Shown here: positions 11,126 through 22,386 of the stretch, piece after piece
Layout of the letters: every line of letters starts with the position of its first letter
How positions within the stretch are numbered: position 1 is the first letter of the stretch
Source of the DNA: Tethya wilhelma
Lineage: Eukaryota; Porifera; Demospongiae; Tethyida; Tethyidae
Assembly: GCA_964030475.1 (NCBI GenBank)
Contig: CAXIPT010000008.1
Coordinates: 2,418,141 to 2,482,140, forward strand
Direction: 5' to 3'
DNA: 64,000 nt
Translations under genes and position numbers: made by a program
The notes under the pieces: model-generated
What the model was told of the DNA's origin: nothing
The model's database searches: none
Seen by the model: the letters and a program-made list of their open reading frames with translations, nothing else

Positions 11126-11423
11126 GCTCAGTAGCGCTCAGGATCCACGGAGCGCTTGAGCTAGCTGACTGTAGCATAGAGCACAGCTTTGTGAACTGAA
11201 ATGAAAAAACTGCGAGATCTAGGCAAAAAGGTTAGAAAGACAAAGAAGAAATAGATTATTGACTTGCGTGATGTGCCTCACACATGCTCATAGATATTTG
11301 TATGGCAATAAACACTAGGCAGAGAGAAAGCAGAGCAGTAGGTAGCATCAATGATGAATATTCATGCATGCAAGCACTGATACTCAAACACACGCTCACG
11401 CTCGCCCCCAAAATGTCGTAGGC

Positions 11424-11424
11424 N

Positions 11425-11464
<40 letters not shown>

Positions 11465-11508
11465 ATTTGTTGTTGGTGGGGTGTGTGTNTGTGTGTGTGT
11501 GTGTGCAT
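11424..11508. repeat. (GT)n microsatellites with two Ns
   Basis: Two GT runs, about 11425-11461 and 11475-11508, carry Ns at 11424 and 11489, which are likely collapsed gaps. The missing terminal exon of the EEP gene may be lost here. Confidence 0.9.
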
Positions 11509-11530
11509 TGTGTGCATATGCTGCACTCAC

Positions 11531-14318
11531 TCTCTTCAAAGGTGTCTCCAGAGCACTATAAGTGAGCCCTGACTCAGTGCAATTAGAATGAACTCTTGCC
11601 CATGCATCAAACAGACCATGAGTTTTAACTCCTTCTAATGATACAAATCCTAACAGAAACCTACGTTAAGAACAATCAGTAAAACAGATTAGTGCACAAT
11701 CTCCTACACAGCAGTAATACTACCTCACAGCTGTGGAGTGGGGCTCAGCATTCAAATCACCTAATAGGATTTTTAGCCAGAATAATTCTCCATAACTTCC
11801 AAATTTCGACTACAGACCTTCATTAAATATCAAAATTACGTTTTAAACAATACAATGATGACAGATTCTACGGACTCTCACAAATTAAGACACAATCATG
11901 TCCTACCTTTCTCGGGAGGATTCACTAAGAGATAAGTGAGTTACAAACACATGCACCTGAATAAAGCACAGTGAACAAAAACTCAATCTCATTAGAAGAA
12001 GTGCAATAACAATGATGAATTACTTTACAAAGGTAAGAATACTGTAATCGTGAAAATTTCACAGTTGATAAATTTTCGTAATCACTGCGGAGTATGAAAA
12101 TTAAACACACGAAAAATTGCAAAATAGTGGGCTATGTAATACGGCGATGCTACGAAAATTATTCAACACAGAAATTTAATGTACGAAAAACTTTTAACAC
12201 GAAAATTTCGCAATTTACAGTACTACAACACAGTACCTTCCCAATTGAGGGGACAAGCATCTCAGCATGAAGGCAGACTCTTTGGTGCTTATCATTATGT
12301 TCATCAGAGACATTTCTACCACGAATTAACAGATGGGGTTCTACATCACAAGTCAACCACAACAACTATTAACTGTCACTTACTAACCTGTAGAGAAGAA
12401 TGTAGTCGAAAGATACTATGGGATAGCGAGAAAAGATTGCTACTCCCTCCTCACTTCTGTCAGGGAGTTGATTGGGGAACATCATAGCAGGCTGGTAGAC
12501 AAACTCATAGCCTTTGAGGTACTTGCGGAGGTGAGTCACTTGGGACTGAGTGGGAGGAGCCTTAGAGTGAGTCTCAGAAGAGGGCACCGTGAACCTGACC
12601 TCTTGAAACCCAATCACATCAGCGTTCATGGAGACAAGATGCTGCAACAACAATAATAAATGCACTGTTAGTTACACGCTCAGCTTGCTCGAACAAAAAT
12701 GAGCTAACACAGTAACTATACTTGAGAGTAAAAACAATAAAATAAATAGCATGCATGTATTATATTTTGCAAAAGATATCTTTGCAGCTAGTCTATACCA
12801 GTCCTAAAATACTCTATTAAACTAAAGTGCTCACATACTTTGCCCATTCTTTCAAGCCTCTCTTCATAAGTTTCTTCAACACCATTCAAATTCCATATGT
12901 TGTACGTCACAACCTTCAGTGTCTTACACTGGCCTTGATCATTGCTAGAACTTCCTCTATCTTGTGCACAACCAACTCTACTAGGATCTCCTGATGTATA
13001 AGAGTTTAAGTTAGATATAAATGAAGAGTCTGAATAAGTATTTGAAACATGGTGGTTTTCATCACAATGATGAAGAGGAGAAGCACTCTGGCTAGAGGAA
13101 GTGTATTGGATGAGATGGTAGATATTGTTTCTGTCACGTCTTACAGCAAATCTATGCTCAACTAGCGGACAGCAATCACTACATTGCCAGAGAGCAGAGA
13201 AAATGTACTGTAATCCCACCACTAGTTGAAATCGCTGCACACGAAACCTTCCGTTGAGAGGAACCGCTTCTTCAAAGAGGTAGGGAGATTGATGATCCTT
13301 AGAGAAGAGCAAACGCTGCATTGAAGAGGAGAAACAAATGAAATAATACACAAGTCATGAAAAACAGGGGAACTGGAAAGAGTTTAGACACAGGATGGAA
13401 AAGCAGGCTGAACAACAAACCTTATAGTACAAATAACATAATAATAACATTTGTAGGGGGGGGGGGGGGGGCGAAGGATGTCTGATAAAGGTACCGTAGT
13501 GCACTATTTATTGTACAATAGAATGTACACATGGCATTTGGTTTCCTGTCACGAGACAAAAATTTATTTAAAAGATTTTGACATGATTTTGATTGGCTTT
13601 TTACAATCACACAGCTATAGAACATTACAAATTCACAAGAATCACATGATCTCTGAAATGTGATTTGTCAAATTTTCTGTGTCAAGAAAACTAAAAGATT
13701 ATTATTCAAATTGGAAAATACTGTGATCATTGATGCGATGGACACTTCTACAGTCTGAGCTTTGCAACAAAANCCCCCCCCTCCCTTCTTGGAGCTCTGG
13801 CCCATGAGACTACAATGATGGATGGTCAGAAAGGAAGACACATGAATAGAAATTTACTTAGTCCTCATTCTTACATGTTTTGTAATTTCTTTAATCACAA
13901 AAGCACCATTGGCATGTTTCAATTCCCTCAGCCGTAACTGTAAACTTTCTAGAGCAAGTACGTAGTCAACATGTGAAGGTGTAGAGAGAAGGAATACTAC
14001 GTATAACATAAAACCTCTCTANACTACGTATAACATAAAACACTCTCTAAACATGTGGTGGTATACTGACCTCAATGGCTAGGGACACATCACTGTCTTT
14101 TTCACTGACATTGGCTACCTTTTGGCCAACAACTCCACCATAGATGAAATTATATGCTAAAAGGAGATTTATAATAGAGTCTCTAGATTTATTTGAAGAT
14201 CAACTAAACCGTACTTACTTTTATTCTCTACCAGAGAAAAAACGGTCACTTGCAGAGAGAGCACCAACACAGTTAGGACGACATCACAAAATTTCATTTT
14301 CTTTTTAGAGCACACCAT
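11531..14318 (-). CDS. Secreted/lumenal endonuclease-exonuclease-phosphatase (EEP) fold protein
   Basis: Exons run from a signal-like N-terminus (KFCDVVLTVLVLSLQVTVFS, start at 14318 or 14297) through about 14160-14074 and 13960-13874, a large exon from about 13330 to 12836, then 12640-12384 and short exons to 11531. EEP landmarks are in order: VVTYNIWN, DVIGFQEVRF, EEGVAIFSRYPI, DKHQRVCLHAEMLVP, VHVFVTHLSLSE, ILLGDLNAEPH and LFDAWARVHSN. These cover the catalytic Asn, Glu and GDLN positions of the metal-dependent phosphodiesterase fold. One splice uses a 72-bp intron joining LLYR to NVSDEHNDKHQR. The terminal exon with the expected SDH motif was not found; Ns at 11424 and 11489 may hide it, so the 3' limit is provisional. 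The substrate is unknown; nuclease, sphingomyelinase and phosphatase are all family possibilities. A region of about 250 residues before the EEP domain is not one I recognise. Confidence 0.8.
12043..12225. mobile_element. Imperfect inverted-repeat element in EEP intron
   Basis: ATACTGTAATCGTGAAAATT at the left is mirrored by AATTTCGCAATTTACAGTAC at the right, with further GAAAATT blocks inside. Structure and AT-rich GAAAATTT content resemble the MITE-like family at 665-843 and 50368-50745. It is non-coding. Confidence 0.5.
13996..14049. repeat. Short direct duplication flanking an N: probable assembly artefact
   Basis: ACTACGTATAACATAAAAC occurs at 13996 and again at 14023, separated only by a CTCTCTA tract and the N at 14022. 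This is what an unmerged overlap between two contig ends looks like. It lies in an EEP intron, so the reading frame is not affected. Confidence 0.7.
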
Positions 14319-14414
14319 GGCCAGCACATGAACAATATTAACGAGCCCCGCCCACAATAACTTTATTTTAGCACAACATGTATACACAACACTCATATAT
14401 ACAGTACAACTATT

Positions 14415-17400
14415 TCATATAAATCCATACACTACCCACTTCATCCCTGGAGGTGGTGGAGGGACTGGTGCGGTACTAGTTTCACCCACACCACTTAGAC
14501 TAGAAAAAGAATGGCATCTGTTCAACCCTTGCAGTTTGCTAAACCATAACTTAGTGTCATCTACACAATAGTAGCTCTGTGAAAAATTTTCTCTATCACT
14601 CAGAGGTGTTTCTTCAGATGGCAACCTCCCTTTCTTGGATCGAACAGTAACTTGGAATTTTTTGAAGGATTTTCGTGTAGACTTTTGAACAGTTACTGAT
14701 GAAGTCCTTGCAAATTGAGAATCTTCATGTTTCAAATTCAGTGTTTGTGGTCTGTACATGTGCAGTTCTGCTGTGCACGCTCTCACTCGGGGTTGTTCGT
14801 CAGACTTTCCCTCTCTCTTCGCATGGCATTTCTCCTAGCAAGCTTTCTACTTGTCGATAAGCTTATCCGGTGTCAATTGTTTGTGAGAAATGTCTTGGTA
14901 GACTGAGTGTGTTGTGACCTTGCACTTTGAATTTAGAGCTGTCTTGTGGAACTCCTGGGAGACAACTGCACTATCAGCAACTTGAGGGACTTTTCTCAAG
15001 GGTTTACTCTGTGGACTTTACGGCAGCTTGTTACAGCAAGTGTGGAATCGCTAGCATATCCTTTTGCTGTATCAGAAGTGACTCCAACTGCATCAGTTTG
15101 ACTTCTCTGCAACACTTCCTTTGCACTCTTTGTTCTCATAGACTGGAATGAAATTAATGACACACTAGTAAAAATTATAACACACTACTTTATAGTTGGT
15201 TACTAAGTAACAGTTTACCTCAGAATCTGATTCACTCTCACTGTCAGGTGGAGTATGCCAAAAATGGTTCCTTGTGAATCTGTACAGCCTACACTCTTTA
15301 AACATGCTTTTCTCCTGTTCCTTCACATCTTCAAACACATCCGAGTCAAGAAGTTTCTGGCAGAGTACAAGAACTTGATGTTTAGTGATGGTTTTTGGGA
15401 GGATTGAGTTCAGATATGCTGTGAGATTATTGACAGCTTTTGAGCCTTGAAAGCAATTGTCATAGATCTTCAGACCGTGAGTATGCTTTCCACACTTGAT
15501 ACTCCTTTCCAAATGGACCACAATCTTGTCCCAGAGCAGGGTGGCCTTGAATGCACTACTCTGAGGGTCTTCACGGGCCATCCCTACTGGTGAGGAAGGA
15601 GTGGGCTTTCTTCGAGAGGGCAGTGTAGCCGAGTCCAGTGCCTTTTCTAGTTGATGTGGAGTCAATATATCAGCACTAGAGGCTCGTCTTGCAGCATCGA
15701 AGTCAGTGGAAGTTGAGTCAGCCAAAAACACTGGTAGAAATGAGATTGAGTTTGTGGAAAATGCCAGCCACTTCAGGTGACTTGCATCAGTCTGAGTGCT
15801 ACTTCTGCTAACATTTGAAAGAGATCGACTCCTGAAATTGAGTGCACACTTGAGATGAGCACTAAACTTGTCCATACTTGTAACACTTCCAGCTATATAG
15901 TCAAAAGATGCCTTCACAAGTCTATTGAACTGAAGAAGTCAATTGTTTCAAGAACAAACTAACAAAAGAAATATTGAATGGTTTTCTGAACTGTGACTGT
16001 TCGCTTATGACTTCTTTTATTTAACCACACAATTGTCATTGACAGGAAAAGTGTCAAAAGTATATCACTTTGGCATTCAGAAAGTATGTAGTCACTCAAC
16101 ACTCATAGTGAGAAAAACAATATCACTTTGTACAAATAGTTATAACAATTAACAGTTGACATCACAATACTTGTGCATTAAAAAGAACACTATGAAAAAA
16201 AAACAATCCACATTCTCAAAACTACATAAAAAGCTATCTGCAGTCAGCACATCATGCTGCTGTCTCCAATGTACTTGCCATTTCCTTGACTTGAGTTGAG
16301 AATTTCTAGAAGCAAACACAAAACGTTCGTGCATGGATACCACTGAGCAATACTTGTGCTGACTAAACATAAATAATGTCTGTAGGAGCTATAATCTAAG
16401 TTCAGTGAAAATAGCCTGGCAAGCAATTATAACACTAATGCACTTGTATGATTTAGGGGGTTATTCAATAGCTGAAGATAGAATAAGGGATACTAGAACA
16501 TATGCACTCCTTTTTCTAATCAAACAGAGCTAATAAAACATACTTGGAATTCTGGAACTGTCATTTCTAACGTGTGAGTCTTTGTTCTTCCTGCAGTCTC
16601 TGCCACAGTAAGCTGCAGGCTGATGTAAGGTGAGTTGAGAGACCGACAGGAACTAGAACTCATGGCAACACCTAACTTCCAGTCCATTGAGACAAGCTAT
16701 ATATGGAAGTGTAAACAAGGAATTAGATACAGCAGCATGATGTTGTATACAGCAGTAAACTGTAAACATGTATATAGGAAGAGTCAATAGTTTTCTATTA
16801 ATATACATTTCAACGACAGGGCTCAGTCAGGATATTTGCCTCCTTGATCAACTATTGTAATTACTGGTGATCACTCAATAAGGTAGTTGTGTTTTTACTT
16901 GGGAATATAGAGATCAAACATGTAGTTTGGTTGCAAATGAGTCAGACAGCCATCTGAATGGACTGTATCTTCTTGAATGAATTCAGTAGCCTATACACAG
17001 TCTGTATGTCACTCTACTCACTAAAGATTCTCCACCAAACTACTAGTTGGCTCTTACTGCCTTTACTATAGTAATAACACATGTTCACCTGCCCAACAGA
17101 TAAAGTTTCCTTCGGCATGTTGCATAGAGTTTGGCCTTCTTCCTTCCAAACATGGCTAAGCACTGGGATGGTAGACTCTTTCCATTCCATAGATGATTTT
17201 AACTCTGCCACTAGGGCGTCAGCACCTAACTCAGCTGCTGCTGCACATCTATGAAAAACAAGAGAGAGATGCTGAATACTGTTGTCATAGAAACAGGTTG
17301 TTTTGTACCTGAATATGTACGTCAATGCATTAACACATGTCTGCATGTTCACTGACGGTTTAGGATCCAGTTTCATCAAAGACAAACTCTGCAAACAAAT

Positions 17401-17671
17401 CTCTGAAGTATAATTTGACATTTTTAAACAGGTAAGAGTTGACTTACATATTCGTAGTCAGGGATGAACCCCACTTTATACTGAAGGAAGGCAATGACAT
17501 CTTGGCACTGAGGATGTGGTGTGCAATAATTAGAATAAATAGAGTTAGCGGTGTAGAATGCTTCTTGAGGTACGATTAGCCTACCATTTCAGCCAAGAGT
17601 CCTTGAGGTAGCAAATTCAATGCAATTACAGCACTGCTAAAGCCTTGTGGTGCGTTTGATAGGATCCCCAT
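14415..17671 (-). CDS. COMMD6-DEP domain fusion protein
   Basis: The N-terminal half is COMMD6-like. It starts [20 protein letters not shown] at 17671, and exons near 17505 and 17400-17000 give a helical HN domain. An exon at about 16700-16550 gives LVSMDWKLGVAMSSSSCRSL ... EMTVPEFQ, matching the COMM domain of human COMMD6. The next exon (15946-15211) begins FNRLVKASFDYIAGSVTSM, the expected COMM C-terminus. Without a stop it runs through about 100 linker residues into a DEP domain: LWDKIVVHLERSIKCGKHTH, DNCFQGSKAVNNLTAYLN, KHQVLVLCQKLLDSDVFEDV, CRLYRFT, resembling DEPDC7/DEPDC4. Phase-compatible exons follow at about 15140-14986 and 14852-14415, ending PPPPPGMKWVVYGFI. COMMD proteins form the Commander complex in endosomal recycling and affect NF-kB; DEP domains bind membranes or partners. 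It is head-to-head with RPL4. The fusion rests on one exon carrying both halves, which is strong but needs transcript support. Confidence 0.8.
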
Positions 17672-17812
17672 CCTCTCTTTGTGTATTTGCTGTTGACTTG
17701 ACACTGCGCATGCGTAGTACGGTTCCTTTCGATCAACCCAAGATCTCGTGCGTGTACGTCTAGGTTAGCAGAGACACGAATCTCTTGAAATCGTGGATAT
17801 TGCTCGCAAACA
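17672..17812. promoter_or_regulatory. Bidirectional promoter, copy 1 (COMMD6-DEP side)
   Basis: About 140 bp separate the COMMD6-DEP start (17671, -) from the duplicated RPL4 ATG (17813, +). It contains TGCGCATGCGT at 17705-17715, like the palindromic NRF1 site of animal housekeeping promoters. It also contains GGTTCCTTTCG at about 17721-17731, a pyrimidine tract resembling the TCT/TOP start of ribosomal protein genes. The transcription starts are inferred. Confidence 0.65.
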
Positions 17813-18148
17813 ATGGTATTTATTGCTATGATTGGATAGAACTGTTATTTATTTCTTATTGCCTGCTTTCTTTAGTCTGCCAGACCACTTGTATCGGTGT
17901 TCAACAATGAGGGCAAGTCAGATGGTCAAACCACCTTGCCCGCTGTATTCAAGGCCCCCATTCGTTCTGACATAGTGCAGTTTGTCCACACCAATATGCG
18001 AAAGAATAAACGACAGCCTTACGCAGTGAAGAGTGTGGCTGGACACCAAACTAGTGCCGAGTCCTGGGGAACTGGTCGTGCTGTTGCTCGTATTCCTTGT
18101 GGTGCGTTTGATAGGATCCCCATCCTCTCTTTGTGTATTTGCTGTTGA
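17813..18148 (+). pseudogene. Truncated duplicate of RPL4 exons 1-2
   Basis: ATG at 17813, an intron, then [20 protein letters not shown] and onward, identical to the real RPL4 up to AVARIP. The frame then runs into the duplication junction and ends [20 protein letters not shown] at 18148. It has a full promoter copy, so it may be transcribed, either giving a short L4 N-terminal peptide or splicing into the downstream gene. It cannot make a full L4 on its own. Confidence 0.9.
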
Positions 18149-18256
18149 CTTGACACTGCGCATGCGTAATACGGTTCCTTTCGATCAACCCAAGATCTCG
18201 TGGCGTGAACGTCTAGGTTAGCAGAGACACAAATCTCTTGAAATCGCTCGCAAACA
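18123..18256. promoter_or_regulatory. RPL4: Bidirectional promoter, copy 2 (RPL4 side)
   Basis: The second promoter copy directly upstream of the functional RPL4 ATG (18257). It keeps TGCGCATGCGT at 18157-18167 (NRF1-like) and the TTCCTTTCG pyrimidine tract at about 18175-18183, where a TOP-type transcript would begin. The facing COMMD6 exon fragment ends at about 18095, so antisense transcription from this copy would make a short non-functional RNA. Confidence 0.65.
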
Positions 18257-19630
18257 ATGGTATTTATTGCTATGATTGGATAGAACTGTTATTTATTTCT
18301 TATTGTCTGCCTTCTTTAGTCTGCCAGACCACTTGTATCGGTGTTCAACAATGAGGGCAAGTCTGATGGTCAAACCACCTTGCCTGCTGTATTCAAGGCC
18401 CCCATTCGTTCTGACATAGTGCAGTTTGTCCACACCAATATGCGAAAGAATAAACGACAGCCTTACGCAGTGAAGAGTGTGGCTGGACACCAAACCAGTG
18501 CCGAGTCCTGGGGAACTGGTCGTGCTGTTGCTCGTATTCCACGTGTGAGAGGAGGGGGAACTCATCGCTCAGGCCAAGGAGCATTCGGAAATGTATCCAT
18601 AATCTCTTGTGTCTATTAATACTAATTTGCTTGTATGGTATTGTTTGGGTTGTTTCCCCTTCACCTCTCTTGTCTTCAGATGTGTCGTGGTGGTCGTATG
18701 TTTGCCCCCACAAAGACTTGGAGAAGGTGGCACCGTAAGATCAACCTAAATCAACGACGATATGCCATGTGCTCAGCTTTGGCTGCTACAGCTTTGCCAG
18801 CGCTTGTAATGGCCCGTGGTCATCGTATTGACAACATTGGAGAGGTCCCTCTCGTTGTGGACAATTCTATTGAAAAGATCACTAAGACCAAGGATGCTGT
18901 GAAGTTGCTGAAGGCACTCCATGCCTACGATGATGTTGAAAAGAGTAAAAGCTCCCGCAAGATTCGTCCTGGAAAGGGGAAAATGCGCAATCGTCGGTAT
19001 GTCCAGCGTAAAGGTCCTCTAGTCATATACAATGAAGACCAAGGCTTGACCCGAGCTTTTAGAAATCTCCCCGGAGTTGATCTGTTGAAAGTGGACAGAT
19101 TGAATCTCCTGTTCCTGGCTCCTGGTGGTCACATGGGTCGATTCTGTATCTGGTCTCGTTCAGCGTTTGATAAGCTTGATGCTCTGTATGGTACTTGGAG
19201 GAAGAGATCCTCCCTCAAGACCGACTACAAGTGAGTAGTTGTATAATAGTTGTGTTTTGGTGCTAAATTGTTTACTTGTGCCTGCTGTTGTCTTTTGTAT
19301 AGCCTCCCTCGTCCTAAAATAATCCAGACTGACATTGCAAGGTTGATCAACTCTGATGAAATACAGAAAGTTGTCCGTCCAGTTCGGTACGTTTTATAGT
19401 ACCAGTAGACTTGTGTATGTGTGAATGTTTGTGTTTACCTGTTCTTTGTCACCAACACACACACATGTATGTGCAGGCCTAAGACCAAGCACTTCTCTCA
19501 GAAGAAGAATCCTCTCAGGAATCTTAACATCATGTTACGTCTCAATCCATATGCCAAGACTTTCCGTCGTAGGCAATTGCTGTTAGAGTTGGAGCAGAGG
19601 AAGAAGAAAGCTAAGGTCCAAGATCAGTAA
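18257..19630 (+). CDS. RPL4: 60S ribosomal protein L4 (uL4)
   Basis: A large-subunit ribosomal protein lining the exit tunnel. Exon 1 is only the ATG (18257-18259). Exon 2 (about 18320-18592) gives [20 protein letters not shown] through [20 protein letters not shown], exon 3 (about 18680-19230) [20 protein letters not shown] through [10 protein letters not shown] and [11 protein letters not shown]. Two short exons then give [20 protein letters not shown] and [20 protein letters not shown], and the protein ends AKVQDQ at 19630. It matches animal L4 along its length, but the C-terminal lysine/alanine-rich extension of vertebrate L4 is nearly absent. The flexible tunnel loop ([12 protein letters not shown]) is intact. 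Vertebrate RPL4 introns host box C/D snoRNAs; I found no clear C/D pair in these short introns. Confidence 0.98.
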
Positions 19631-19825
19631 TGTGGACATAACTATGTGTCTGGACTGAGATTGTGAAAACTATTATTGTTGAATAGAAATTAATGTTGCA
19701 TGGTTGGAAAGGGTCAGTAAACCTGGTAAAGGGTCACCAAAAATGATTTGCGCCACCAGGCCGCGTGGCATGCATGGCAAATTGATGGATATCCGGATAT
19801 GAGGTACAGACGAAGGTTGTAGAAA

Positions 19826-22339
19826 ATGCCAAGAACCAGGCGCTCCAGGGAAACAGACAGTGCCAGTGGAGGTCACATGCCCAAACAGAAGAGTGTTAGG
19901 AGACAGATACGAGACACTAAGCGGTTATTGGCAAGGGTGAGACCGTGGCAAATCAACTTTATACTAAGGTTATAAATTGTGTTGCATTGGCTACGTTATA
20001 TACTACACAGGAAGGGCTCCCTGAGACTGTGAAGTTGTCAAAGGAAAGAGTACTGAAGTCTTTACATGATGAACTTAGTGAAACGCTACGTGACAAACAC
20101 AGTAGAAAATTAGCCAAGAAGTATCGAAGAATCAAATTTTTTGGTTTGTTATTTTTAAGCATGTTACCCTTCGCTGCAGCTCTATGACTTTCACTTTGCT
20201 TCTTGTTTCTTGTTTGCAGAGAGGAATAAAATATGTAAGCATCTTAAGAGAAAAGTTAAGGAATACAACAATCCAGCAAGTGAAGCCCATTCTGATAGGT
20301 AACTTCTGACTCAGTATTATTATGGTCACAATGCAAGTTATGTTCTCACAATTTATGTTCACAAAGAAAACAGATTTTGATGGAAGTAAGCCAGCTCAGA
20401 ATGGAATTGAACTATATTGATGTAAGTCTCATGAATATTTCAAAGAATCTAAGATATATGGGGATTCCACAAAACAGTTAGCCAATCAACAGAGCTGAAA
20501 GTCTTTAAGGTCCCAATTAACACCCCATTCAAGCGGAAGTACCACACCCATTCTGGCCACACCTTTGGTGGGCAAGAGATCAAGTTTCCCTGTGTTTCAC
20601 ATGTATTGTAAAACACAAGCAAATTTTTGTGACAAAAGAGCAATAATAATTAATTCTAAGTAAGTTTACTGCATGAAACTCAATATTCTTACTGTACACA
20701 CTCCAATAATGACATCCATGAGCAAAATTGCCAAAAATGCTGAAAATTCTTCTATGCAAAATCGTTCATTTATGCATGGAACATAGGGCAATGCCATCGT
20801 TTGCCCACAAGAGGCGTGGTCAAAGTCTGAAGTGCTAATTGGCTAATAGTTTTGCAGAATCCCTCTGCTTTGTGTTTTAGTGGTTGATCTGAATGTTGTA
20901 TGCATACATATTGATTTATATTGTGTGTTGCTATTAGATCAGATGCATGAACATCGTTAATTATGCCGGTAGCCTAGGTTGCATAGATATTGTTATATTA
21001 TAAGCAAAGTTTTGTGTGTCCGTCCGTGTGTCCGCGTGTGTTACGTAGGGTCACCGGAAGTGATGCGACCTCGAGCTAAAAGCCGCTTTTTCTCTGGACT
21101 ATGGAGAATACAAGCTAAGAGAAGAGTGTCTAGAAAGCTAGCTTATACAGTGCTAGCCTAGGATAAAACAACAAGTGATGCTGTCACTGGAATTTTGGTC
21201 CTGATAATTTTGGTCCCCCGGACCAAAATTTGCATGAAATATTTGGTCCAGGACCATTATTTTCAGAAATTACCTTGAAAATTTTGTTCCCCCCCTGATA
21301 AATTTGGTCCGGATTTTTGATCAAATAAAAAATGGTCCAGGATCGAAAATTTTACATGACATAATGCCAAGTGTTTTGGCCCCCCTACGTAACTATAGTT
21401 TCAATCATTGCAGTGCAGTAGCAGCATTGTTTCCCTCAACAGCTGAGCAATGTTATATACATACAAACTTGATAATCAGTTGAGATGCAAAAGATAATAA
21501 TTATTGTAATGACAAAAATAAATTAAGTAATTTGTATTGACAAAAATAAATTAAATAATTATTGCTGAGCACATCAATTGCAATCCCATACTTTACAATT
21601 TCTTTTATAGCGATTTCTTCTATAGCCTTGCTTCGCTCGGAATTAGGACGCCCGGTCGTGCCCGGTACATGGGACTCTAGCTCCTCGTGCTAGCTAGCTC
21701 AGCCAGGTTGAACATCCATTCACTCTTATAAAATAAACTTGCCTAGGCTCTAGAAACAGTCTTTTACAGAGATAGACTCCAGAGCCTTTTAGCAAGCTAC
21801 TTTTCGGTGACTTTCTTCCCGGACCGCAATATTTAAGGGGGGACCAAATTTATTGCAAATTTTGGTCCACCCGGACCGAAATTTTTGCCGGACCAAAATT
21901 TTCTTGACAATGCAAGTATGGCTAACTGTTTTTGAGATCGCTGACAAGGTCACCAGTGGCATCCGTATCCGACAAAGAAGTGTGATATGGGAGCCAATCT
22001 TTGACAAAAGAAGCGTAACAAGGTGAGAACACTCACTACTAGGAGTCTGCTTCTCTGTCGCTGTACACCAAACACAGCTAACCAGATAACGAGTTTCTTT
22101 GCTAGCTGATTGCAAAAATGGCGGAAGTCGGAAAAGGGTCGGCAGTGACGTCACGTAGTAAGTAAAAAATTGCTGAGCTGGCCTGGCTAAAAGAGCATTT
22201 TGTGCCTGTATGCATGCTTTGAAGTTTCCTTTCATTGAATTGCAGTATTATACAGATTCCTGTGCAGAGATCTAGCTATAAACATCAGTATACTTCATAC
22301 ACAAGCAAGGAGCGTGGCGAGCGAAGCGAGCCACACTCC

Positions 22340-22386
<47 letters not shown>

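Larger units (their letters stand above)
17644..18540. repeat. Tandem duplication (two ~450-bp units) spanning the COMMD6/RPL4 promoter
   Basis: Unit 1 is 17644-18096 and unit 2 is 18095-18540, with only a few base differences and small indels (a GTGGATATT insertion in unit 1). Each unit holds the 5' coding part of COMMD6 exon 1 on minus, the shared promoter, RPL4 exon 1 (the ATG only), the short intron, and most of RPL4 exon 2. The junction joins RPL4 codons GCTCGTATTCC to COMMD6 antisense sequence TTGTGGTGCG. COMMD6 uses unit 1 and intact RPL4 uses unit 2; the facing copies are truncated. Confidence 0.95.

Noticed and set aside
18593..18680. Possible snoRNA in an RPL4 intron
   Set aside because: Vertebrate RPL4 hosts snoRNAs, but no convincing C, D or terminal stem was seen in these short introns.
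18293..18713. Minus-strand frames across RPL4 exon 2
   Set aside because: Antisense to the ribosomal protein gene and its duplicated stub; similar in both copies only because the DNA is duplicated.
21789..22235. 148-codon minus frame near the GGACCAAAA element
   Set aside because: It runs across repeat and unique sequence without any recognisable motif, in an EFG1 intron.
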